Position numbers and translations under genes: made by a program. Positions 1 to 8,100 of a stretch of DNA of 12,536 nucleotides are shown here, piece after piece (the first letter of the stretch is position 1; the number at the start of each line of letters is the position of its first letter). Origin of the DNA: CAYJHC01 sp964369465 (GTDB lineage: Bacteria; Bacillota; Clostridia; Peptostreptococcales; Anaerovoracaceae); assembly GCA_964369465.1 (NCBI GenBank), contig CAYJEX010000034.1:1-12536 (forward strand). Reading direction: 5' to 3'. The notes below the pieces were generated by a model that was given only the letters and a program-made list of their open reading frames with translations, was not told the origin of the DNA and did not search any database.

Positions 1-27
1 TATACTTTCTTTCGCATTTTCTTTTCC

Positions 28-56
28 TTGTTATTTGTCTTGATTTTGTGTATAAT
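28..56 (+). promoter_or_regulatory. Predicted sigma-A promoter of the EAL gene
   Basis: A -35 box TTGTTA (28-33, four of six consensus bases) and a perfect -10 box TATAAT (51-56) are separated by 17 bp, the ideal spacing for the housekeeping sigma factor. Transcription would begin near 62-64, at the left edge of the 61-93 dyad, leaving a leader of about 190 nt before the ATG at 254. No better promoter was found nearer the gene. This is a sequence prediction only. Confidence 0.6.
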
Positions 57-60
57 TAGT

Positions 61-93
61 TGTAGATTCTTTGATTTAATCAATTCATCTACA
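61..93. repeat. Imperfect dyad just downstream of the promoter (operator or 5' hairpin)
   Basis: The outer arms TGTAGAT (61-67) and ATCTACA (87-93) are exact reverse complements. So are the inner arms TTGATT (71-76) and AATCAA (78-83), with T77 at the centre; 3-nt mismatched segments separate outer from inner arms. The dyad begins where transcription is expected to start. It could be a repressor operator or a hairpin at the extreme 5' end of the mRNA. A second small palindrome, ATCTAGAT, lies at 96-103. Confidence 0.5.
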
Positions 94-253
94 TCATCTA
101 GATATATTCAGCTACAAAAACGAAATGAATGTTAATTCAGTTTACAGTAACTATGGTTCAAGATAACAAACAAAGTAATTAAATTGTGAATTCAGGCAAT
201 TATGCGGATACATATTTTATAGTCGAAAACTTATCTCATCAAAGGAGAAAAGA
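94..253 (+). other. Leader region, no recognised element
   Basis: About 160 nt of AT-rich leader lie between the dyad and the start codon. I see no open reading frame with a ribosome binding site, no terminator hairpin and no match by eye to the conserved core of c-di-GMP-I or other common riboswitches. The only clear element is the Shine-Dalgarno sequence AAAGGAG at 241-247, six bases before the ATG at 254. Confidence 0.5.
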
Positions 254-2194
254 ATGCTTTCTTACAACTTATCATTCGAACTTGCAGCGTTATTTATTAT
301 GATAGTTCTACTAGTCAATTTCATTCTAGACAAAGAGCTCCATTCCACACGTTACAAAGTTTTTCGCTGGATGTGTATTATTACTTTCATCAACATCATT
401 GTAACTCTAACTGCAATGGTAGTATCGGATTTCTATATGTCTTGTCCTCTCTGGCTAGTTTATATTACTAACATGTTATATTTCATCCTATTACCATCTC
501 CATCTGCCATTTACTTTTTCTATGTAATCATACTGACAGTTCGTAAATTAACGTTTTTACGTTTATTTATTTTATTCATACCATATGTAATATATGTATT
601 GATTATTTTGATAAACATTATATCTCCTTCTGTATATACAGTGACTGCCGAAGACGGTTATTTACGAGGAGATTTATATCAACTTCCATATATTATCGTC
701 TTCATCTATGTTATATTTATTATCCTATCTGCTATCAAACATCGAAACACAATATATCGAGGTATTACAACAATACTATGCTTTAGTTTATTATTTTCAG
801 TTGGACTTGTTGCAGTGCAAATTGTTATGCCAGAAGTTGTAATGTCTGGTTTCGGAAGCGCTGTTTCCATGTTATTCATTCATCTATACATTCAAAACGA
901 GAGTAGTTCCAAAGATGAATTGACAGGATTAAATAGCCGCAAGACACTGGTATATCGGATGACTCGCCTTACAGAAGCGAATCAACCATTTTCGTTATAT
1001 GTTTTCAGCATTCGTAATTTCAAAACAATAAACGAGCGACATGGGCTTGCATACGGAGATTTACTTTTACAAAAAATTAGATCGCATTTCCTCTGTTACT
1101 TTCCATCAAAAAATTTGTACCGTTACAGCGGAGATGAATTTGCAATGATTTCTTTCGATTCAAACGAGAATAGCATCATTTCAACAGAGCAAAAGCTATT
1201 AAAAGCAACCGACCGTTTCAACTCTTCATTCTCTATCGAAGAACAAGAATGTATGGTTGGACTTGTATATACAAGAGTGGATTTTCCAGAGTTTGGTTCC
1301 AATACAAGAGAACTTATTTCGGCTGTTGATTACTCAATCAATATTCTCAAAACACGCTTTGATGGCAATAATTTTTATTATGATGCTTCTGTTTACAATA
1401 GCGCTAAGCGTTACAATACAATTGCCGAGAGAGTAAAGCACGCATTGAATCACGACGGATTCGATGCATACTATCAACCGATTTTTTCAGCAAAAACAGG
1501 TGATTTTACTGAGGCCGAAGCATTAATTCGTATCAAAGATAATGAAAATGATCCTATTTTCCCAGAAGAATTTATCCCTATCGCGGAACAAAAGGGATTA
1601 ATTGTTGATATAACATACTTTATGGTTAAAAAAGTGTGCGAAAACATGAGAGAAATTTATGACACATATGGAGATACACTACATTTAGATGCAATCTCTG
1701 TAAACTTCCCGTACGTACAATTTTTAAAACCAGACATGGAAAGCAAAATATCTGATATATTAAAACAATACAATATTCCTACACATAAGATGAAAATCGA
1801 AATTACAGAACGTACTATTGTGTCCGACACCGCAATAACCAGAGCAACAATGGAAAAGATGCAGGAAAAAGGGTATGTTTTTGAATTGGACGATTTTGGT
1901 GTTGATTATTCCAATTTGAGCCTTATATTAAATTTACCAGTTAGCATTATCAAAGTTGACAAAAGCCTAGTCAGCGCTATACTTTCTAACAGTGAAAACA
2001 TGGCATTTTTTGAACGCTTTGCGCAAGGTATCAAAACCACAAATCGAACTATTGTTGTTGAAGGTGTCGAAACACATGAAGCAGCAAAATATTTCATTGA
2101 TTGTGGTTGCGAGTTTATTCAAGGGTTTGTGTTCTCAAAACCACTTCCTTTCGAAGAATATGTAGAATTTCTCAAAGTACATAAAGACGAATGA
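254..2194 (+). CDS. Membrane c-di-GMP phosphodiesterase (7TM-like sensor, degenerate GGDEF, EAL)
   Basis: This protein is predicted to hydrolyse cyclic di-GMP to pGpG at the inner face of the membrane. Residues 1-215 form about seven hydrophobic segments, probably a sensor. A GGDEF domain starts at DELTG (221-225) and carries SGDEF at 292-296. Its metal-binding region reads SIRNFK where active cyclases have DxDxFK: S252 and R254 replace the aspartates, and no RxxD inhibitory site precedes SGDEF. It is probably non-catalytic and may bind GTP as an allosteric signal. The EAL domain (about 395-640) looks complete: EAL (422-424), the SVN asparagine, EITE, DDFG (546-549), KVD, VEGVE and the QG near the end. 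One oddity is D551, where DDFGxGYSSL normally has glycine. The start is set by AAAGGAG six bases upstream. The kinase gene follows after 70 bp with no terminator between. Confidence 0.9.
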   Translation: MLSYNLSFELAALFIMIVLLVNFILDKELHSTRYKVFRWMCIITFINIIVTLTAMVVSDFYMSCPLWLVYITNMLYFILLPSPSAIYFFYVIILTVRKLTFLRLFILFIPYVIYVLIILINIISPSVYTVTAEDGYLRGDLYQLPYIIVFIYVIFIILSAIKHRNTIYRGITTILCFSLLFSVGLVAVQIVMPEVVMSGFGSAVSMLFIHLYIQNESSSKDELTGLNSRKTLVYRMTRLTEANQPFSLYVFSIRNFKTINERHGLAYGDLLLQKIRSHFLCYFPSKNLYRYSGDEFAMISFDSNENSIISTEQKLLKATDRFNSSFSIEEQECMVGLVYTRVDFPEFGSNTRELISAVDYSINILKTRFDGNNFYYDASVYNSAKRYNTIAERVKHALNHDGFDAYYQPIFSAKTGDFTEAEALIRIKDNENDPIFPEEFIPIAEQKGLIVDITYFMVKKVCENMREIYDTYGDTLHLDAISVNFPYVQFLKPDMESKISDILKQYNIPTHKMKIEITERTIVSDTAITRATMEKMQEKGYVFELDDFGVDYSNLSLILNLPVSIIKVDKSLVSAILSNSENMAFFERFAQGIKTTNRTIVVEGVETHEAAKYFIDCGCEFIQGFVFSKPLPFEEYVEFLKVHKDE

Positions 2195-2264
2195 TAAAGA
2201 GCTAGTTATATACTAGGTTATTGCAACAAATAGTCTGCTATATTATTAAGGAGAAATTTAAAAC

Positions 2265-4256
2265 ATGAGGACTCAATTCGAAAAACCAAAAGTTAATATT
2301 TTTTTGTTTGCAACAATTATATTTGTAATTATGCTCTGCTTTTCCCTTTGGTATTTACGCGTAGAACATCGTATTTATTCCAACGAAAACATGACTATTA
2401 ATTCTCAAACGGGCGTATGGGATTTGAGCGAGTATGATTTTTCAAAAGGATTTGCTATTACAAGCGGTAGTGAAGAATATATAGAGGGTAAACTTGTATC
2501 ACCACAAGAATTCGATACGGAAGAAATAAAGGTGGGTTCGACTTCTTCACCTGTCAACACTTCACGCATTACTATTTATATGCCTAACGACAACACATAC
2601 ACCATAATGGGCAACAGTTTTGATTTTGCCGAACGCATTTACATAAATGGCGAACTTGTAAAAGAGATAGGTACTGTCGGTTTATCTGCCGATACTTCCA
2701 GCCCCGATCATTCTTATTTGAACATTGCTGTAACTCCTCAAAATGGAAAAATTGAAATTGTGAGGCAAAGCAATAATTTCGTTCACCGTGATAATGGTGT
2801 CGCTTCTCATATTTTGATAGGTACGCCAGAAACAATGAACCGCTTGCACGCTGTAGAGTATGGTATCACAGGTGTTATGATTGGTTTATTTATCACGATA
2901 GCGATTTCACACATTTTTCTTTTTTTTCTTTTTCAGAAGCATAAGGCACACCTTTATTTTGCAATACTCTCACTGACTTGGGGTTTGCGGCTTGGAGTGA
3001 CAGGTATAAAGGTGTTTGGAGAGTGGTTCACATTTTTTTCATGGGAGTTTATGTTCCGCATTGAATATATGACTGTACCAATTACATCGGCAATGCTGCT
3101 TCTAGTTGCAAAAGAAATCTTTCCAAATGCTTTGCCAAAACTATATTTAAATCTTTATGTGGGTGGTTTTTTGCTTTATTCTGCATTTTGCGTTTTTATG
3201 CCTACAGTGCCACTTTCCCATAGCATGTTATGGCTACAAGTTGCATTTATTTTAGGTAGCATTCTACTTTTCTTCTTCATTTCCTATAAAGCATTCTGTA
3301 TGGCAAAAACAAAAGAACTAGGGTTAACCCATTTTCTTTTTTTAGTTGGTATAATTCCATTTGTAATTTTTGTTATCCATGATGCCTTTTACTACAACAG
3401 AATACTTCTCTTTGGTATAGATGCCCTCTTAATAGACCTAGCATTAATGATCATTATATTTACTCAAACAGCAGTAATATATTATGATACTGCACAAAAA
3501 ATGATACTTGCTTATCGAGCAGAACAAGAAAGTCGGATTGAAACTTCTTCACTTCGCAAGGCTAAAGTAATGCACGAGAATTTTCTCAGAACACTTTCTC
3601 ACGAAATGCAAATACCGCTGACTATAATGTCTGGGTATGCACAGCTCACAAGTCAAATCCTTGTCGAAGATGAAAAGATTGACAAAGCTTCAATGCTAGA
3701 TAAAATGAGGGTGATTGATGACGAAGCAAGAAAACTCTCTCGCCAAGTTGTACAGCTTTTAGATGCTTCCGCAATGGAAAACGGAACTTTTAAGTTACAT
3801 TTAGAAAAAGTTGATATAAATAATCTTTTGTCAAAAATTAATACCCAACACTTTCCTACAATGAGCGATGGTAGTTTAAGTTTACAAATTACTTGTCCGC
3901 TCAAATTGCCTATGGCTTATGCTGATGAAAATAGACTTCGTGGATGCATACTTAACATTTTATCCAATTCTATAAAAAATACAGAAACCGGAGGTCTTTC
4001 CATTGATGTCAAAAATGAAAATGGGTTTATTCAAATTGCAATCTCTGACACAGGAGCAGGAATTTCTCCTGAATTACTTGAAAATTTATTTGACAGATAT
4101 CCAGAGCATCGCGAAAACAAAGGAAATGGGCTGGGGCTTTCTATCGTAGCACAAACGATAGAAGCTCAAGGTGGTGAAATTTGGGCCAATAGCAAAATAA
4201 ATGAGGGAACGACTATCACATTTACCGTTCCTATTTGGAAGGAAAAATATGAATAA
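2265..4256 (+). CDS. Sensor histidine kinase, 7TMR-DISM-like
   Basis: A 663-residue membrane kinase that should phosphorylate the response regulator encoded next. There is a transmembrane helix at 11-31, then an extracellular domain (32 to about 197) with the beta-sandwich look of the sensor in 7TMR-DISM proteins, whose ligand is often suspected to be a carbohydrate. About seven helices follow (198-405), then a linker helix, the HisKA domain with H446 in SHEMQIPL, and an HATPase domain with N568 (N box), DTGAGI (D595, G1) and GNGLGLSIV (G2). The catalytic parts are intact. Unusually, position H+4 is Ile450 where HisKA kinases usually have Thr or Asn (HELRTPL-type), a residue needed for phosphatase activity towards the regulator. 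AAGGAG at 2248-2253 supports the ATG at 2265, although the 11-base spacing is long. The 3' end overlaps the regulator gene by 8 bp. Confidence 0.9.
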   Translation: MRTQFEKPKVNIFLFATIIFVIMLCFSLWYLRVEHRIYSNENMTINSQTGVWDLSEYDFSKGFAITSGSEEYIEGKLVSPQEFDTEEIKVGSTSSPVNTSRITIYMPNDNTYTIMGNSFDFAERIYINGELVKEIGTVGLSADTSSPDHSYLNIAVTPQNGKIEIVRQSNNFVHRDNGVASHILIGTPETMNRLHAVEYGITGVMIGLFITIAISHIFLFFLFQKHKAHLYFAILSLTWGLRLGVTGIKVFGEWFTFFSWEFMFRIEYMTVPITSAMLLLVAKEIFPNALPKLYLNLYVGGFLLYSAFCVFMPTVPLSHSMLWLQVAFILGSILLFFFISYKAFCMAKTKELGLTHFLFLVGIIPFVIFVIHDAFYYNRILLFGIDALLIDLALMIIIFTQTAVIYYDTAQKMILAYRAEQESRIETSSLRKAKVMHENFLRTLSHEMQIPLTIMSGYAQLTSQILVEDEKIDKASMLDKMRVIDDEARKLSRQVVQLLDASAMENGTFKLHLEKVDINNLLSKINTQHFPTMSDGSLSLQITCPLKLPMAYADENRLRGCILNILSNSIKNTETGGLSIDVKNENGFIQIAISDTGAGISPELLENLFDRYPEHRENKGNGLGLSIVAQTIEAQGGEIWANSKINEGTTITFTVPIWKEKYE

Positions 4257-4920
4257 AATTGTTTTAATGGTAGAAGATGACATAAATTTATTGAAAATGA
4301 ATACTGAGCTACTGAAGCGACATGGCTATACAGTTCACAGTGCAAAAAATGTAAAACAAGCAAAAATGTTTATTAATGACTTGGACAGAATAGACATTGC
4401 AATTTTAGATGTTGTATTGCCAGATGGAAACGGATTTGACCTTGCTACTACAGTGAAAAATAGAATTTCTTGCCCCATTTTAATGTTGACAAGCAAAAAT
4501 TCACACGAAGATATTGTGGAAGGCATGATCTCCGATGCTGATATGTATATTACAAAGCCTTTTGTTATTACCGACCTTATGGCACGCATAGAGGGCCTTA
4601 TCAAAAAACAACAAAATTACAATGTGCCGCCTATAATAAAAGGAAGCTTAAAGCTTGATGTCAACTCAAGGCAAGCTATTATAAATGGTAACGACTTGAC
4701 CTTGACACCAAAAGAGTTTTCCTTGTTACTATGTTTGGTCATGCGAGAAAACGAATTAGTATCCATGGAAATCCTCTTCAAAGAAGTATGGGGACAAACC
4801 CTTGGCAGTGACACATCTGCACTACGAATGAGTATAGCTCGACTTAGAAAAAAACTCATAGGTAGCGAATATACCATAAATTCAAACCGAAACAAAGGTT
4901 ATGTATTTGAAAGAGAATAA
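4249..4920 (+). CDS. OmpR/PhoB-family response regulator
   Basis: A 223-residue DNA-binding response regulator, the expected partner of the preceding kinase. The receiver domain (1-118) has the acidic pocket E9-D10-D11, phospho-acceptor D54 in ILDVVLPDGNG, the switch threonine T81 and K103 in ITKPF. The C-terminal winged helix (about 128-222) has LTLTPKEF and the recognition-helix segment SALRMSIARLRKKL, typical of the family. I chose the ATG at 4249, not an upstream in-frame ATG at 4201, because MNKIVLMVEDD is the standard family N-terminus and GGAAGG (4237-4242) lies directly before it. The start sits inside the last codons of the kinase gene (8-bp overlap), implying translational coupling. 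A strong terminator follows. Its targets are unknown; the large surface-protein gene downstream is a natural candidate by position only. Confidence 0.93.
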   Translation: MNKIVLMVEDDINLLKMNTELLKRHGYTVHSAKNVKQAKMFINDLDRIDIAILDVVLPDGNGFDLATTVKNRISCPILMLTSKNSHEDIVEGMISDADMYITKPFVITDLMARIEGLIKKQQNYNVPPIIKGSLKLDVNSRQAIINGNDLTLTPKEFSLLLCLVMRENELVSMEILFKEVWGQTLGSDTSALRMSIARLRKKLIGSEYTINSNRNKGYVFERE

Positions 4921-5010
4921 AAACACAAATCAAAAATCGAACTTGAATTAGCCCCTAAAGATTTTATTTTCTCATCCCTTCATTATATCGAATACCGAAA
5001 GCATATTAAC

Positions 5011-5050
5011 AAAAACCAAATGTAACAATTCTGTTACATTTGGTTTTTTT
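5011..5050 (+). terminator. Strong intrinsic terminator after the two-component genes
   Basis: A perfect 17-bp inverted repeat has its left arm at 5011-5027, a 4-base loop (ATTC) at 5028-5031 and its right arm at 5032-5048, which runs into a T tract at 5044-5050. The A-rich left flank makes it partly symmetrical, but the long T run favours termination of plus-strand transcripts. It separates the signalling genes from the surface-protein gene. Confidence 0.92.
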
Positions 5051-5064
5051 ATTTTATAACATAG

Positions 5065-5070
5065 TATAAT
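5065..5070 (+). promoter_or_regulatory. Candidate -10 box of the surface-protein gene
   Basis: A perfect TATAAT at 5065-5070 lies 60 bp before the ATG at 5131 and just past the terminator. No good -35 hexamer is present at 16-18 bp; the best nearby, TTGGTT (5040-5045), is 19 bp away and overlaps the terminator arm. A weak -35 would fit an activator-dependent promoter, but that is inference. Confidence 0.45.
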
Positions 5071-5073
5071 TAC

Positions 5074-5101
5074 TGTATATATTTTAAAAAAATGTATATA
5101 T
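5074..5101. repeat. Direct repeat TGTATATAT x2 in the promoter/leader
   Basis: TGTATATAT occurs at 5074-5082 and again at 5093-5101, 19 bp start to start, just downstream of the candidate -10 box. Paired direct repeats are the usual form of OmpR-family operators, but those are generally 10-11 bp apart and upstream of the promoter. In such AT-rich DNA this may be chance. Confidence 0.3.
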
Positions 5102-5130
5102 GATTTTACGATAAAATAAGGAGGCATTTC

Positions 5131-8100
5131 ATGAAAATCAAGTCAAAAAAACTCTTGGCACTATTGCTAACTTTTGCTATGATACTTAGCATACTGCCAT
5201 TTAACGCTTTTGCAGAGGGTGCAACATCTGCCCCATCAAATGCATCTGCAGGCAGTGTTACTTACTTTGGCAACACACTCGTACCTGACACCTATTACAA
5301 AGTCGGAGATGATTCTGCTCTGCAAATATCTACGGTAGCCGATTATAACATCCACCTATCGGCTGATAGTTCAACATTGACTTTGAATAATATGAATCAT
5401 ACAGTCACATTCCAACACCCTATAATAAACAGTGGTTTGGATGATCTTACTATACACAGTAATAATAGTAGTCTTACAAGTAAAAGTAGCACTGCAATTT
5501 CTGGAAACAATTTGACATTTACCGGTAATTTGAACCTAGCTGTTGATGGTACAGGCAATAACGGAATACTTTCTACAGGTGATATAAATATTGTCGGAAA
5601 TATTGATTCCCCTTCTATTCATGCAACTGGTAAAATCACAATCAGTTCTGAGAGTGAGGTTGACATTAGGGCAGCAGGAGAAGATCCATATGCTATAAGT
5701 GCTATGGAAGTTATCGTAAATAACAATGCATGTTTGAATGCAGTAGCTTCACTAAACAATGCTGTATCTGAAAGCATCGCCATTGATGCAATCCTTGTTG
5801 TAAATGATGGAGGTGAAGTTTTAGCCTTTGGTGGTTCAGGAACAGCTGGTGGCGACGCCATTCTTCGTGCAGAAGTTAATGGTGGTAGTGTTATAGCCAC
5901 TACTCAAGGCAATGGGGACGGTATAGCTAGAGATTTAACCGTAAATAATGGTGCTGTTACTATAGACTCACGAAATGGTAATGGTATTGGCTATTATGCC
6001 ACTGTTTCAGGCGGCACTTTGGCGGTTAATGCCTCAGAATATGGCATAGCTGACGGAGGCGTAGGTCAAGATACCACAATAACAGGTGGTAATGTAATCA
6101 TAACAGGCGGGACAAGCGCCTTTGAAACAAAGCCCACAGTAACTCCGAAAGGTGAAAACCAAGCCATTGTAATGGCAGGTGCATCTGCCCCAGGCGAGCT
6201 TAAAGATGTTACAAGTTCAAGCTATGGCTATACAGATAAATATGTAAACATAAATATTATAAAATCTGGGCAAATAACTCTAGCAGGAACTCCACTCACC
6301 GAGGGCTATCATAAATTTGCCGCAAATGGAACTCACTTTGTGGGCACATCCAGCGACTACAACGTCCGCCTTGTATCTCAAAATGGAATTAATAATCTAT
6401 ATTTCAATGAGCTTTCTATTTCATCTGACTTTGCTAGCGAAGCGTTGAAAACTACAGGAGATATAACGGTACATTTATCTGGTACAAATAGTATTAACAA
6501 CACAAGAATTGGTTCCACCGCAATTACGGCGGAGAACAACATTACCTTTACAGGTGGAGGTTCTCTAATTATCCAAGGTAATGATGGCGTGGGAATAAAT
6601 GCTACAGGTGCTGTTACAGTTACAAACGCCAACACCTCTGTCACAAGCACAGGAGATGCGGCAAATGGAATTACAGCAAGTAGTGTTTTGGTTCAAAACA
6701 ATGCAACCCTTAGTTCTTTAGGTACTCTTAATTCCACAAATATAACGGTAAATAATGCAACTATAAGCGGGAGCAGTTTAACTGATTATGGTATAGATGG
6801 AGCAGTCCATTTATATGGTGAAGGTTCTGCCACAGCAAGCGGAGCGACAAATGCCTTTTCTCAAAAACCAGTTATTCATTCAAATCTTGTAACAGTAAAT
6901 GGGGGAGACACACAAGGAACTGCTTCACTTATAGCTGATTTAACAAGTCCTTACCACCAAAATAAATATGTAAAAATCGACTTTAAAAACACTACTAGCC
7001 CTGTTACGGTTTTAGGAACAAACCTGTTAAAAGACACATACTATTTAATTGAAACCCCTGCAGAGGGTAACAGCACTCTAAAAACCCTAGGTGCAAATGC
7101 TACTAATTATCATCTGCATCTATCTGCCGATGGGTCCACCTTAACAATGAATAGTGCGGTGATGAAATATAATAACCATGCTGTAGAGTTTGAAAATACA
7201 TTGACCATACAACTCATTGGAACAAATAAGATTGATACATTTTTATCTGCAATTACATCCGACAAAAACAATCTTACAATCAAGGCCGACAATGTATCAA
7301 CAGGAAGTTTAGAAATGCTTTCATCTAGAAATTCGGCAATAAATATTGATGGGATTTTGAGTATAACAAATTGCACTATCAAGGCAACTACAGAAGAAAC
7401 TACTATTTCGGGAGAAGCAAACGGTATATCGGCAAACCAAATTATTATTGATAAAAGTAATGTAGAAGCGGTTGGAGGGAACTCTTCTGATACCGCCTCT
7501 GCAGGAAGTGGCATATGGGGCACACATATTTATATAACTAACAGCACTGTAACTGCTACAACTGGGCTAGGAACAGATGAGCCTGCCATCAAGGCAGACA
7601 CAGGCGATTTAAGCATAGAAAATAGCATTTTGACTGCTAACACAAACACTAGTGCAGCAATGAGCCTAGATGTAGCAGGAGATATCCGTATTGGCCTTGG
7701 AAGTACCGTAAACACCCCAAAAACTTTCGGAAACAAAGCCCCTCTTTTCCCTGCAGGTGCAACTGTAAAAGTTAATGGCAGTGTTATAAGTTCCCCAGAG
7801 AGCGGAATAGGCAATCTTGGAAGTGTGCGTAAGGTTGAAGTGAGCAGTGAAGTCAGCACCACAAGAACCATGCTTATGGATTTTTCCCATTTGCAATATC
7901 GTTCCGTACAAGGCGATGATTATGGAATTCAAGGAGATTTGATATACCTGGGCACCCATGTCAACCCTGTGGGATGGATAAAATTAAATGAAGCTGGCCT
8001 TATGTTAAGCCGAAGCGTTTCAGCCATTACCTATGACAACTTAACTGCTGAAGAAAAAATAGCAGTAAGTGGGACTTTTTCAAACTTATCAAACGAACAA

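Noticed and set aside
184..218. Possible second promoter close to the EAL gene (TTGTGA and TATTTT)
   Set aside because: The boxes are 23 bp apart, and the alternative TACATA is 19 bp away and a poor match, so it is weaker than the pair at 28-56.
1..253. c-di-GMP riboswitch upstream of the c-di-GMP enzyme gene
   Set aside because: No match by eye to the conserved core of the GEMM-I riboswitch was found, and the region is too AT-rich and unstructured.
2202..2216. Small inverted repeat (CTAGT/ACTAG) between the EAL and kinase genes
   Set aside because: Only five base pairs with no T tract, so it is not a terminator; the two genes may be co-transcribed.
4201..4248. Upstream in-frame start for the response regulator
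   Set aside because: It would add 16 residues not found in the OmpR family and lies within the kinase coding sequence. The ATG at 4249 has its own ribosome site and the standard N-terminus.
7110..7523. Minus-strand 137-codon open frame inside the surface-protein gene
   Set aside because: It lies wholly within a well-supported gene, has no ribosome binding site that I can see, and its hydrophobic, low-complexity translation is what a Thr/Asn/Ser-rich gene gives in antisense.
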